From positions 1 to 64,000 of the forward strand of contig NZ_RQVV01000057.1 in assembly GCF_009295515.1 (NCBI RefSeq): 64,000 bases of DNA, in the 5' to 3' direction. Shown here piece by piece: positions 35,608 to 44,255 of the stretch (positions are counted from its first letter, which is position 1; every line of letters begins with the position of its first letter). The notes beneath the pieces are model-generated. The model saw only the letters and a program-made list of their open reading frames with translations. It made no database searches and was not told where the DNA came from. This DNA is from Erwinia endophytica. Lineage in GTDB: Bacteria; Pseudomonadota; Gammaproteobacteria; Enterobacterales; Enterobacteriaceae. Position numbers and translations under genes: made by a program.

Positions 35608-37275
35608 TTACTTAGTGATACGCTTGTACTTGATGCGTTTGGGTTCCAGTGCATCGGCCCCCAGCGTCCGCTTCTTGTATTCTTCGTATTCGGAAAAGTT
35701 ACCTTCGAAGAACTCGATTTTGCCTTCGTCCTGGTAGTCCAGGATATGAGTGGCGATACGGTCGAGGAACCAGCGGTCATGTGAGATAACCATGGCACAG
35801 CCCGGGAACTCCAGTAGCGCGTTTTCCAGCGCGCGCAGCGTTTCGATGTCCAGGTCGTTGGTCGGTTCATCGAGCAACAACATGTTGCCGCCAACCTGTA
35901 GCAGCTTGGCCAGATGCAGACGACCACGTTCACCGCCGGACAGTTCACCCACGCGTTTTCCCTGGTCGACGCCTTTGAAGTTAAAGCGGCCGACGTAGGC
36001 GCGACTGGGCATTTCGATGTTGCCAATGCGCATGATGTCCTGGCCACCGGACACTTCTTCCCAGACGGTTTTGCTGTTATCCATCTTGTCACGGAACTGA
36101 TCGACCGAGGCCAGCTTAACGGTTTCGCCCAGCTCGATGCTGCCGGAATCAGGCTGTTCCTGACCGGACATCATCCGAAACAGGGTGGATTTCCCCGCGC
36201 CGTTCGGACCGATAATGCCGACAATCGCCCCTTTGGGGACAGAGAAACTCAGATCGTCGATCAGCAGGCGGTCACCGTAAGATTTACGCAGGTTACGGAT
36301 TTCCAACACTTTATCGCCCAGACGGGCGCCAGGTGGAATAAACAGTTCGTTGGTTTCGTTGCGCTTCTGATAATCGGTGTTGTTCAGTTCTTCAAAACGG
36401 GCCAGGCGGGCCTTGCCTTTGGACTGACGGCCTTTGGTTCCCTGACGTACCCACTCCAGCTCTTTCTCAATTGATTTCCGGCGGGCGGCTTCGGCAGAGG
36501 CTTCCTGTGCCAGGCGGGCATCTTTCTGCTCCAGCCATGAGGAGTAATTGCCTTCCCATGGAATACCTTCACCCCGGTCAAGTTCAAGGATCCAGCCGGC
36601 GACATTGTCGAGGAAGTAACGGTCATGGGTAATCGCCACTACCGTGCCTTCGAAGTCATGCAGGAAGCGTTCCAGCCATGCCACGGATTCAGCATCCAGG
36701 TGGTTGGTGGGTTCGTCCAGCAACAGCATATCTGGTTTTTCCAGCAACAGACGGCACAGCGCCACGCGGCGACGCTCCCCCCCGGAAAGGTTCGCGATTT
36801 TCGCCTCCCAGTCTGGCAGACGCAACGCATCGGCAGCGCGCTCCAACTGGTTGTTGAGGTTATGGCCATCGTGCGCCTGAATAATCTCTTCCAGCTTGCC
36901 TTGTTCTGCGGCCAGTTTGTCGAAATCGGCGTCTTCTTCCGCGTACAAGGCATACACTTCATCCAGACGTTTCAGGGCGCTGACCACTTCGGCCAGCGAC
37001 TCTTCCACCGATTCACGGACGGTGTGCTCCAGGTTCAGTTGCGGCTCCTGAGGCAGGTAACCGATTTTAATCCCGGGCTGTGGACGCGCTTCCCCTTCGA
37101 TATCTTTATCGATACCGGCCATGATGCGCAGCAGGGTGGATTTACCTGCGCCATTCAGACCCAATACGCCGATTTTAGCGCCCGGGAAAAAGCTCAGGGA
37201 GATGTTTTTCAGGATATGACGCTTCGGCGGTACCACCTTGCCGACGCGATGCATGCTATAGACGAATTGAGCCAC
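35608..37275 (-). CDS. ettA: energy-dependent translational throttle protein EttA (ABC-F)
   Basis: 555 residues, two tandem ATPase domains without membrane segments. First Walker A GLNGAGKST (39-47) and signature LSGGERRR; second Walker A GPNGAGKST (~355) and LSGGERGR. The ~80-residue linker (EKELEWVRQGTKGRQ..., about 245-320) is the P-site tRNA interaction motif of ABC-F proteins, and the EttA arm lies in the first domain. It gates the first peptide bond according to the ATP/ADP ratio. It is highly conserved and normally sits between nadR and slt, as here. Confidence 0.97.
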   Translation of the reverse strand: MAQFVYSMHRVGKVVPPKRHILKNISLSFFPGAKIGVLGLNGAGKSTLLRIMAGIDKDIEGEARPQPGIKIGYLPQEPQLNLEHTVRESVEESLAEVVSALKRLDEVYALYAEEDADFDKLAAEQGKLEEIIQAHDGHNLNNQLERAADALRLPDWEAKIANLSGGERRRVALCRLLLEKPDMLLLDEPTNHLDAESVAWLERFLHDFEGTVVAITHDRYFLDNVAGWILELDRGEGIPWEGNYSSWLEQKDARLAQEASAEAARRKSIEKELEWVRQGTKGRQSKGKARLARFEELNNTDYQKRNETNELFIPPGARLGDKVLEIRNLRKSYGDRLLIDDLSFSVPKGAIVGIIGPNGAGKSTLFRMMSGQEQPDSGSIELGETVKLASVDQFRDKMDNSKTVWEEVSGGQDIMRIGNIEMPSRAYVGRFNFKGVDQGKRVGELSGGERGRLHLAKLLQVGGNMLLLDEPTNDLDIETLRALENALLEFPGCAMVISHDRWFLDRIATHILDYQDEGKIEFFEGNFSEYEEYKKRTLGADALEPKRIKYKRITK

Positions 37276-37531
37276 GTAGGATCAGCCTCTTAGTATCTGG
37301 GTGTTAATGGGGACATTCGTTGCCCTCTCAGATGACGAAGTTTAGCGGGTTTCCCTGGGTAATCACAGCGCTACCTAAATGTTGGCGTGTGATCGCTATT
37401 TAATTTTTAACGGTTGGGAATAATGCTGTTTTTTTATCTTATAAAGCAATGAGATAAGGGTAAGGGTTTTGATAGCGGTGGAAGAGAACATCCGGTGTGG
37501 GATGATTCAGCCGCACCGCCGGATATTGGGT

Positions 37532-37927
37532 TTACCGCGACGGGACTCCGCTGTCATCCTGCTGAAAGAAACGACTGCGGGACCGGCAGATTGCATGATG
37601 ATTGGTTTCAGCCCACTGGATTATTTGCTGCAGGGGATTGAGAAAAGACTGACCGAGGTCACTCAGCGAATATTCGACGCGTGGCGGTACCTCTGCATAA
37701 ACCACGCGGTTGAGGTAACCATCCTGCTCAAGTCGTTTGAGCGTCCGGGAAAGTACTTGCCGCGAAACATCGCCGATTTCCCGATGAAGTTCATTGAAGC
37801 GCAGTGTTCGCGCGCTCAGTGCTTGTAAAATCAGCAAACTCCACTGATCGCCGATCCGATCGAGGACGTCACGAATCGGGCAGGGATGGCCGTATTTAAG
37901 GGGGTCATGTGGGGGCTGTTTTGTCAT
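37532..37927 (-). CDS. HxlR-family transcriptional regulator
   Basis: 131 residues with the HxlR winged helix: the Cys redox/ligand position in GHPCPIRDVLDRIGDQWSLLIL, then RFNELHREIGDVSRQVLSRTL and LNRVVYAEVPPRVEYSLSDLG. HxlR proteins such as YodB, HypR and QorR sense quinones or other electrophiles through the N-terminal Cys. It is divergent from an NAD(P)-binding reductase, the usual partner arrangement, and the inverted repeat between them is a probable target. Confidence 0.85.
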   Translation of the reverse strand: MTKQPPHDPLKYGHPCPIRDVLDRIGDQWSLLILQALSARTLRFNELHREIGDVSRQVLSRTLKRLEQDGYLNRVVYAEVPPRVEYSLSDLGQSFLNPLQQIIQWAETNHHAICRSRSRFFQQDDSGVPSR

Positions 37928-37948
37928 CGTTGATATGACTCTCTGTTT

Positions 37949-37982
37949 TTTCAGTCACTTTCAGGTGACCTGTTCACTGAAA
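37949..37982. promoter_or_regulatory. inverted repeat between HxlR gene and reductase
   Basis: The outer arms TTTCAGT / ACTGAAA enclose a 20-bp centre. It lies just upstream of the HxlR start and about 100 bp before the reductase gene. Confidence 0.45.
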
Positions 37983-38079
37983 GATGACTTCTTGCTATGG
38001 ATATGGCGTGAATGTACCATCCGGAAACGCATAGGTCTATTTTTGTGACTTACCGGTATTTTCAACACAGGAGCATTAT

Positions 38080-38691
38080 ATGGCACGTATTGCGCTCATC
38101 GGCGCATCCGGGAATGTCGGTTCACGAATTCTCAAAGAACTCTCGGACCGCGGTCATACCGTGACGGCTGTTGCCCGACATCCGGAAAAGATTGCCTCGT
38201 TGCCTGGCGTCACGTCCAGGGCGGGGGATGTCTCTGATCCTAAGGCGCTGACCGAATTACTGACCGGACACGATGTGGCGGTAAGCGCGGTTCGCTTCAG
38301 TGACACGGACCCGCACGCCTTGATTGACGCCGTGCGCACGGCTGGCGTACCGCGCTATCTGGTGGTGGGTGGCGCTGGCAGCCTTGAGGTGGCGCCCGGC
38401 CATAAACTGATTGACCAGCCTGGCTTTCCCGATGCTTATCGTCCGGAAGCCAGCAAGGGCGTTGTGTTTCTCGACATCCTGCGACAGGAAAGGGTTCTTG
38501 ACTGGGTCTTTCTTTCGCCGTCGGCTGAATTTTTACCGGGCGAACGCAGCGGTAAGTTCCGTCTGGGCAGAGACACTCTGCTGAGTAATGAGGCGGGCAG
38601 CCGTATTTCTTTCGAGGACTATGCGGTGGCGTTGGTTGACGAAATAGAACGGCCTGCGCATTCGCGTGAGCGTTTCACCGTCGGTTACTGA
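38080..38691 (+). CDS. NAD(P)H-binding protein, NmrA/atypical SDR family
   Basis: 203 residues. The N-terminal Rossmann motif GASGNVGSRIL (residues 8-18), VTAVARHPEKI at the end of beta-2 and VVGGAGSLEV in the middle fit atypical short-chain reductases of the NmrA/YwnB/YhfK type. There is no classical YxxxK. HxlR-controlled members act on quinones or flavins or as redox sensors. AGGAG precedes the ATG. The exact substrate is not visible. Confidence 0.8.
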   Translation: MARIALIGASGNVGSRILKELSDRGHTVTAVARHPEKIASLPGVTSRAGDVSDPKALTELLTGHDVAVSAVRFSDTDPHALIDAVRTAGVPRYLVVGGAGSLEVAPGHKLIDQPGFPDAYRPEASKGVVFLDILRQERVLDWVFLSPSAEFLPGERSGKFRLGRDTLLSNEAGSRISFEDYAVALVDEIERPAHSRERFTVGY

Positions 38692-38857
38692 GAGACGTCC
38701 TGTCTTTTTTCGCGGGTCGACGCTTCGGGTTCGCCATCGGGGCGGATGGCCTTGCGAAAGCGGCGTACGTAAAAAACGGCATGTTGCCTGATGAGTCGTT
38801 GAATGCGAGCGATAGCATCCCGCAGGGCGTAAAGCACCACAGATGGATGGCTCTGGC

Positions 38858-39622
38858 TTAAGGGTGTAAGTGCTCGATACCCAACTGGGCCAGATGCTGT
38901 GCCAGTTTCTTGGGGGCGGCGCTATCGCTAATCAGCGTGTCAAACATGCTGAGTTCGCCGATACGGGCGGGCAGCACTTTACCAAACTTGCTGCTGTCGG
39001 CCACCAGGATCTTTTGTCGGGCGCGTTGCAGCGCCTGGTGTTTCATCGGCAGCTCGTTGAGGTTGTAGCAGGTGGCCCCCTGGACGGCATCAACCCCTGC
39101 CGCGGAGATAAAGGCCTTGTCCGGGCAAAGGCTGTCCATCACCGAACCCTGACCCAGCGGGGTGAAGATCGCATTATCGGCATGAAACTCCCCACCGCTA
39201 AGGATAACCTTACAGGCCGGTTTTTCTTTCAGTGCAAGGAACGTATTCACCGCGCAGCAGATGGCGATAAATTCCAACGGTTCGTCGATAGCATCGACGA
39301 TCCATGGCGTGGTGGTGCCACAGTCAAAAAATACCGTATCGCCCGGTTGTATCAGTGCGGCCGCCAGTTGACCCGACTGGCGCTTTTTTTCCACATTGTG
39401 GCTCTGCTGATCGGACACAAAGTAGTGTCCCTGGCTGTTTTTCGGATCGTTGACGATATAACCGCCAAGCACCACCACCGTGGAACAGGGTTCGCTGATA
39501 TCGCGGCGGATGGTCATCTCGGAAACGCCAAGCAGTCGCGCCGCCTCTTTCAGGTGGAGCTTGTCGGTTCGCCGCAAGGCGTGTACCAACTTTTTTATGC
39601 GCTCATCGCGCCGGGTTTCCAT
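38858..39622 (-). CDS. deoR: deoxyribose operon repressor DeoR
   Basis: 254 residues. It starts METRRDERIKKL, then LHLKEAARLLGVSEMTIRRD (DeoR HTH), VVVLGGYIV, and the sugar-phosphate domain FFDCGTTTPWIVDAID and NTFLALKEKPACKVILSGGEF. The pattern is close to E. coli DeoR throughout. It binds deoxyribose-5-phosphate as inducer and represses deoCABD, whose two palindromes are at 22673 and 22834 in this window. A TTG two codons earlier is rejected because AGGAA serves the ATG at 39622. It lies 23 bp after a decayed deoC-like gene. Confidence 0.9.
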   Translation of the reverse strand: METRRDERIKKLVHALRRTDKLHLKEAARLLGVSEMTIRRDISEPCSTVVVLGGYIVNDPKNSQGHYFVSDQQSHNVEKKRQSGQLAAALIQPGDTVFFDCGTTTPWIVDAIDEPLEFIAICCAVNTFLALKEKPACKVILSGGEFHADNAIFTPLGQGSVMDSLCPDKAFISAAGVDAVQGATCYNLNELPMKHQALQRARQKILVADSSKFGKVLPARIGELSMFDTLISDSAAPKKLAQHLAQLGIEHLHP

Positions 39623-39645
39623 GGTCAATGATTCCTGATGGTCAG

Positions 39646-39990
39646 TTAATAGCCTTCTCCAGACGCGCTGCTGCCCTGCACAATGACGATACCGGCGCTG
39701 AAACCGCCAGACGTCTTAACGAAGGCGGCCTGCAGCTCGCGACAAATCTCAAAGATTTTAATGCGTTGTGCTTTGTTGAGCAGGCAGTTTTCCAATATTA
39801 CCTTCAATGGGATCGGGCCGCAAACTTCCCGCATAGACACAATATCGGCAGTGATGGATGGCGTGTATTTGACCACTTTTCCACCAGCCGATATTGCCGA
39901 TATTGATGACCATGTTTATACACAACTGAGATATTTGCTGCCTCGTGGCGTCTGCCGCCAGCCGTGTGTGGTCGATAAACTCGCTTACCT
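39646..39990 (-). pseudogene. second deoC-like aldolase gene, degraded
   Basis: On the minus strand three pieces of a Bacillus-type deoxyribose-phosphate aldolase can be read in order. The N terminus is VSEFIDHTRLAADATRQQI. After a large deletion MVINIGN..KSG follows, and after a frameshift PLKVILENCLLNKAQRI and LQAAFVKTSGGFSAG (the Schiff-base Lys region KTS-GF). It ends at TAA 23 bp before deoR. It is distinct from the operon deoC at 22.9 kb. It probably once formed a deoC2-deoR unit. Confidence 0.65.
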
Positions 39991-40053
39991 GATGAACCGC
40001 TTAATGCGACAAAACCTCAAACGCGTGCCCCACGGTACAAATCTTTACGCGTT

Positions 40054-40752
40054 TTAGATAGCCACTAATCCGCGTACGCCATCGGCCTCCATTGTCTCTC
40101 CGCGACCACGTTGCACTATCTCTCCACGCGACATCACCAGATAGCTGTCGGCCAGCTCGGCGGCAAAATCATAGAACTGTTCAACCAGCAGGATCGCCAT
40201 ATCGCCGCGCTGTGCCAGTTGGCGGATCACCGCGCCAATTTCTTTAATAACTGAAGGCTGGATCCCCTCGGTCGGCTCATCAAGGATCAACAATTGCGGT
40301 TTGCACGCCAATGCTCGTCCAATTGCCAACTGTTGTTGCTGGCCGCCGGACAGATCGCCGCCACGCCGTTGCTTCATTTCTTTCAACACCGGAAAAAGCT
40401 GATAGATATCTTCCGGTACTTGTTTTGCCTGGGCGCCGGAAAAGCGCGCCAGACCCATCAGTAAATTTTCTTCCACCGTCAGGCGCGAAAAGATCTCCCG
40501 ACCTTGTGGAACATAGGCAATACCCGCCTGCACCCGCTGGTGCGGTTTACGTCCGTTGAGGGGTTTATCCTGCCAGCGAATGGTGCCGGATTTCGCCGGG
40601 ATAAGCCCCATCAGGCATTTCAGCAGGGTGGTTTTCCCCACGCCATTACGGCCCAGCAGGCAGGTTATCTCGCCGGGTTTCGCTTCAAAAGAGAGGCCGC
40701 GCAGGATGTGACTGCCGCCATAATATTGATTCAGTTCCGATACCTGTAACAT
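40054..40752 (-). CDS. urtE: urea ABC transporter ATPase UrtE
   Basis: 232 residues: Walker A GRNGVGKTT (34-42), signature LSGGQQQQ, Walker B LLILDEPTEGIQPSV and the switch-His position replaced in ILLVEQF, all as in LivF/UrtE proteins. IYQLFPVLKEMKQRRGGDLSG is the typical UrtE wording. The longer frame to 40872 is rejected, since it would overlap urtD. It lies 1 nt after the urtD stop. It powers the urea importer with UrtD. Confidence 0.92.
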   Translation of the reverse strand: MLQVSELNQYYGGSHILRGLSFEAKPGEITCLLGRNGVGKTTLLKCLMGLIPAKSGTIRWQDKPLNGRKPHQRVQAGIAYVPQGREIFSRLTVEENLLMGLARFSGAQAKQVPEDIYQLFPVLKEMKQRRGGDLSGGQQQQLAIGRALACKPQLLILDEPTEGIQPSVIKEIGAVIRQLAQRGDMAILLVEQFYDFAAELADSYLVMSRGEIVQRGRGETMEADGVRGLVAI

Positions 40753-40753
40753 A

Positions 40754-41545
40754 TTAGCGCCCCAGATAAACTTCGATAACGTGCTCATTGGCCTGCACCT
40801 CGCGTAGCGAACCTTCCGCCAGTACCTGGCCCTGGTGCAGTACGGTGACGTGGTCAGCGATGGTTTCGACAAAGCCCATATCGTGCTCCACCACCATGAG
40901 AGAATGCTGTCCGGCCAGGCTGCGAAACAACTCCGCGGTGTATTCGGTTTCCGCGTCGGTCATCCCTGCCGCGGGTTCATCCAACAGCAGCAGATGGGGA
41001 TCCTGTACCAGCAGCATGCCGATTTCGAGAAACTGTTTCTGGCCATGTGACAACAAACCTGCCGGACGATGACGTTCAGCACCCAGTCGCAGCAGTTTCA
41101 GCACCTCATCAATACGATCCTGCTGCTCACCGTTCAGCTTACTACGCAGACAGGCCCATACTGATTTGTCAGTTTTCAGCGCAATTTCCAGATTCTCAAA
41201 CACCGTCAACGCTTCAAATACCGTTGGTTTCTGGAATTTACGACCGATGCCGATGCGGGCGATCTCCACCGGCGATAGTGTGGTTAAATCGGTATCCTGG
41301 TCGTAAAGCACCCGGCCATCATCCGGCCTGGTTTTGCCGGTGATCACATCCATCAGGGTGGTCTTTCCCGCGCCGTTCGGCCCGATAATACAGCGCAATT
41401 CACCCACCCCAATTTGTAGGGACAGGTTAGTTAACGCCTGGAAGCCATCAAAGGAGACATTGATGTTTTCCAACTGCAACACCGGGTCCGTTTGTTTACG
41501 GTGATAATCAGCGCGCTGCGGTTGGGTAAAAAGTGATTCAGTCAT
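40754..41545 (-). CDS. urtD: urea ABC transporter ATPase UrtD
   Basis: 263 residues: Walker A GPNGAGKTT (55-63), the LivG-type signature region reading LLSHGQKQFLEIGMLL, Walker B LLLLDEPAAGMTDAET and the switch histidine in VVEHDMGFV. The LSHGQKQ signature is characteristic of UrtD. AGGAGG before the ATG at 41545 selects this start, 8 codons inside the longest frame. It overlaps urtC by 8 nt. Confidence 0.93.
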   Translation of the reverse strand: MTESLFTQPQRADYHRKQTDPVLQLENINVSFDGFQALTNLSLQIGVGELRCIIGPNGAGKTTLMDVITGKTRPDDGRVLYDQDTDLTTLSPVEIARIGIGRKFQKPTVFEALTVFENLEIALKTDKSVWACLRSKLNGEQQDRIDEVLKLLRLGAERHRPAGLLSHGQKQFLEIGMLLVQDPHLLLLDEPAAGMTDAETEYTAELFRSLAGQHSLMVVEHDMGFVETIADHVTVLHQGQVLAEGSLREVQANEHVIEVYLGR

Positions 41546-42614
41546 GTTTCCTCCTGCGCAGCAGGCCAATCACGCCCCGTGGCAGGAACAGCGTCACGAG
41601 GATAAACATCAGGCCGAGGAAAAACAGCCAGTACTCCGGGAAGGCGACGGTAAACCAGCTTTTGGCACCGTTCACGATCCCGGCGCCGAGCAGCGGGCCA
41701 ATCAGCGTGCCGCGGCCGCCGAGCGCGACCCAAATTGCCGCCTCAATTGAGTTAGTGGGTGACATCTCGCTGGGGTTGATAATCCCGACCAGGGGAACAT
41801 ACAACGCCCCGGCCAGCCCACAAAGCATCGCAGACAGCGTCCAGACAAACAGCTTAAAACCCCGGGGATCGTAACCACAGAACATCAGGCGGTTTTCGGC
41901 ATCGCGCACCGCGGTCAGTACGCGGCCAAACTTGCTGCGGGCCAGTGCAAAACCGATCCCCAGGCTGGCGACCAGCAACAGCACGGTGGCGACGAACAGG
42001 CCGATGCGCGTACTGGTGGCGGTGACCGGGAAACCGAGCAGGGTGGTGAAGCCGGTAAAACCATTATTGCCGCCAAAACCGGTTTCATTGCGGAAAAATA
42101 GCAGCATGCCGGCATAGGTCAGCGCCTGGGTCATTATCGAGAAATAAACGCCTTTGATTTTTGAACGGAAAGCCAGCCAGCCGAACACCAGCGCCAGTAC
42201 GCCCGGCACCAACACAATCAGGCATAACGTCCAGGCAAAGTATTGTGTTCCCTGCCAGAACCATGGCAGGTGGTCCCATGAAAGAAAGGACATAAAGGCG
42301 GGGAGTCCATTCCCGGCGGCCTGGCGCATCAGGTACATGCCCATGGCGTAACCGCCCAATGCGAAAAACAGGCTGTGTCCCAGCGACAACAGTCCAGCAT
42401 AGCCCCACACCAGGTCCAGCGCGACGGCGACAATGGCATAGCAGAGGATTTTGCCAACCAGGGTCAGGGTATACGTTGATATCGCCAGCGGATTATTCGT
42501 TGGCAGTAGCGCGAGAAAAGGCAGCGCCAGCAGGATCAGCAACGCCAACAGGCCGATACCGATGCTAAGGCGCGGCGCTCTTTTCGCCAGGGTGAGCGTC
42601 ATAGGTTGTGTCAT
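41538..42614 (-). CDS. urtC: urea ABC transporter permease UrtC
   Basis: 358 residues with about ten hydrophobic segments. LVWGYAGLLSLGHSLFFALGGYAMGMYL is the LivM/UrtC pattern (given in outline), and AVRDAENRLMFCGYD is the cytoplasmic loop contacting the ATPase. It forms the membrane channel with UrtB. Start and stop overlap both neighbours (TAATG with urtB), so the unit is translationally coupled. Confidence 0.93.
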   Translation of the reverse strand: MTQPMTLTLAKRAPRLSIGIGLLALLILLALPFLALLPTNNPLAISTYTLTLVGKILCYAIVAVALDLVWGYAGLLSLGHSLFFALGGYAMGMYLMRQAAGNGLPAFMSFLSWDHLPWFWQGTQYFAWTLCLIVLVPGVLALVFGWLAFRSKIKGVYFSIMTQALTYAGMLLFFRNETGFGGNNGFTGFTTLLGFPVTATSTRIGLFVATVLLLVASLGIGFALARSKFGRVLTAVRDAENRLMFCGYDPRGFKLFVWTLSAMLCGLAGALYVPLVGIINPSEMSPTNSIEAAIWVALGGRGTLIGPLLGAGIVNGAKSWFTVAFPEYWLFFLGLMFILVTLFLPRGVIGLLRRRKHD

Positions 42615-44200
42615 TAGTCAATCACCCTCCCTTTAAAGGCGAACAGTCCCTGAGGTCGTTTCTGGATAAACAGGACAATCAGGATCAGGATCAGGATTTT
42701 TCCCAGCACGGCGCCGATTTGCGGCTCCAGCACTTTGTTAAGGATCCCCAGCCCGAATGCGGCAACCACCGTTCCGGCCAACTGGCCAACGCCGCCGGTC
42801 ACCACCACCAGGAAGGAATCGATAATATAGCCCTGTCCCAGTTCCGGGCCGACGTTGCCCAATTGCGACAGCGCCACGCCGCCCAGTCCGGCAATGCCGG
42901 AACCCAGACCGAAGGCCAGCATATCCACCCGTCCGGTCGGCACGCCGCAGCAGTCGGCCATCGCCCGGTTTTGCGTCACCGCACGTACGTTCATCCCCAG
43001 CCGGGTTTTGTTCAGCAGCAGCCAGGTGAGGAACAACACACCGAATACGAACAGGATAACCGCGATACGGTTATACGGCAGCACGAGGTTGGGCAGCACT
43101 TGCATCCCGCCAGACAACCAGGGCGGGTTAGCCACCTCAAGGTTTTGCGCGCCGAACAGCACCCGTACCAGTTGGATCAACATCAGGCTGATCCCCCAGG
43201 TGGCTAACAGTGTTTCCAGTGGGCGACCATACAGATGGCGGATGATGGTTCTTTCCAGCGCCATCCCCATCACGGCGGTAATGATAAAGGCCACCGGAAG
43301 CGCCAGTAGCGGGTAGAAGGCCAGCCATTCCGGGGCAAAGCGCTGGAACAGGGTCTGTACTACCCAGGTCGCGTAAGCGCCGAGCATCAGCATTTCACCG
43401 TGGGCCATGTTGATAACGCCCAGCAGACCATAAGTAATCGCCAGTCCCAGTGCGGCCAACAGCAGCACTGAACCCAGCGACAGGCCGGTAAATGCCTGAC
43501 CGAGTAAATCGCCTAATATCAGTCGATGTTTGATTTGTTTCAGGCTGTCGACCGCCGCGGCACGTACGCTGGCATCCGGTTCATTTTGCGGTTGGGTCAG
43601 GCGGTCAAGTGCGGCCTGGGTTTGCGGATCGCTGGTTTCGCCAAGCAATTTAACCGCCCTCAACCGAACCTGCGGGTTAGCGTCGCCAATCTGTAGCCCG
43701 GCGACCGCTTGTGCCAGCACCGCGTGGACATGGGCATCTTTCTCGGCGGCCAGACGCTGGCTGAGCAACGGTAACTGATCGGCCTGTGCGTCGTTTTGTA
43801 GCTCGTGGGCGGCGGCAAGGCGCGTTTCCACGTGATCACTCACCAGTTGATGAGCGGCCAGCGTGGTGGCAATCAGCACCCGCAGTCGGTTGTTCATAAA
43901 CAGTTTTTTAGTGCTGCCCGTGGGGTGCGCTACGCTGTCGAGCGGCGTTAGTTTGCCATTGGTTTCACTGAACGGTTGTTTGTTTTCATCCAGCACCACG
44001 TTTTCCTGGTGTAGCGCTTGCAGGAAAGGCAGACGTGCAGCATCGGGGGCGGCAGCCCATGTTTGTAATAGCTTGATCTGCTCTGCTCGACTGGCGGCAG
44101 CGAAATCTGCCGCAGGCCCGGCGAGAGCAGACAAAGGTGCCAACAGGCACAGCGAAAGTAAGAACGTAAACAGTCGACGGTTGATCATCGCAATGCCCAT
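42614..44200 (-). CDS. urtB: urea ABC transporter permease UrtB
   Basis: 528 residues. A signal-like segment is followed by a ~200-residue extracytoplasmic helical-repeat domain (many Ala/Leu/Gln) and then a LivH-type permease domain (GLLGVINMAHGEMLMLGAYATW; outline). This long N-terminal extension is typical of UrtB and absent from LivH. The start is uncertain: MGIAM at 44200 or the ATG four codons later, both with weak ribosome sites. It is the second gene of urtABCDE. Confidence 0.92.
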   Translation of the reverse strand: MGIAMINRRLFTFLLSLCLLAPLSALAGPAADFAAASRAEQIKLLQTWAAAPDAARLPFLQALHQENVVLDENKQPFSETNGKLTPLDSVAHPTGSTKKLFMNNRLRVLIATTLAAHQLVSDHVETRLAAAHELQNDAQADQLPLLSQRLAAEKDAHVHAVLAQAVAGLQIGDANPQVRLRAVKLLGETSDPQTQAALDRLTQPQNEPDASVRAAAVDSLKQIKHRLILGDLLGQAFTGLSLGSVLLLAALGLAITYGLLGVINMAHGEMLMLGAYATWVVQTLFQRFAPEWLAFYPLLALPVAFIITAVMGMALERTIIRHLYGRPLETLLATWGISLMLIQLVRVLFGAQNLEVANPPWLSGGMQVLPNLVLPYNRIAVILFVFGVLFLTWLLLNKTRLGMNVRAVTQNRAMADCCGVPTGRVDMLAFGLGSGIAGLGGVALSQLGNVGPELGQGYIIDSFLVVVTGGVGQLAGTVVAAFGLGILNKVLEPQIGAVLGKILILILIVLFIQKRPQGLFAFKGRVID

Positions 44201-44255
44201 TCAGTCAGGTTCAGGACGCGGGGCGAGTCACCCACCCCGCGCAGGAATGTCGATG

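Noticed and set aside
39683..40057. Plus-strand 124-codon ORF across the deoC-like relic
   Set aside because: The minus strand gives recognisable aldolase segments, while the plus-strand product has no motif or ribosome site.
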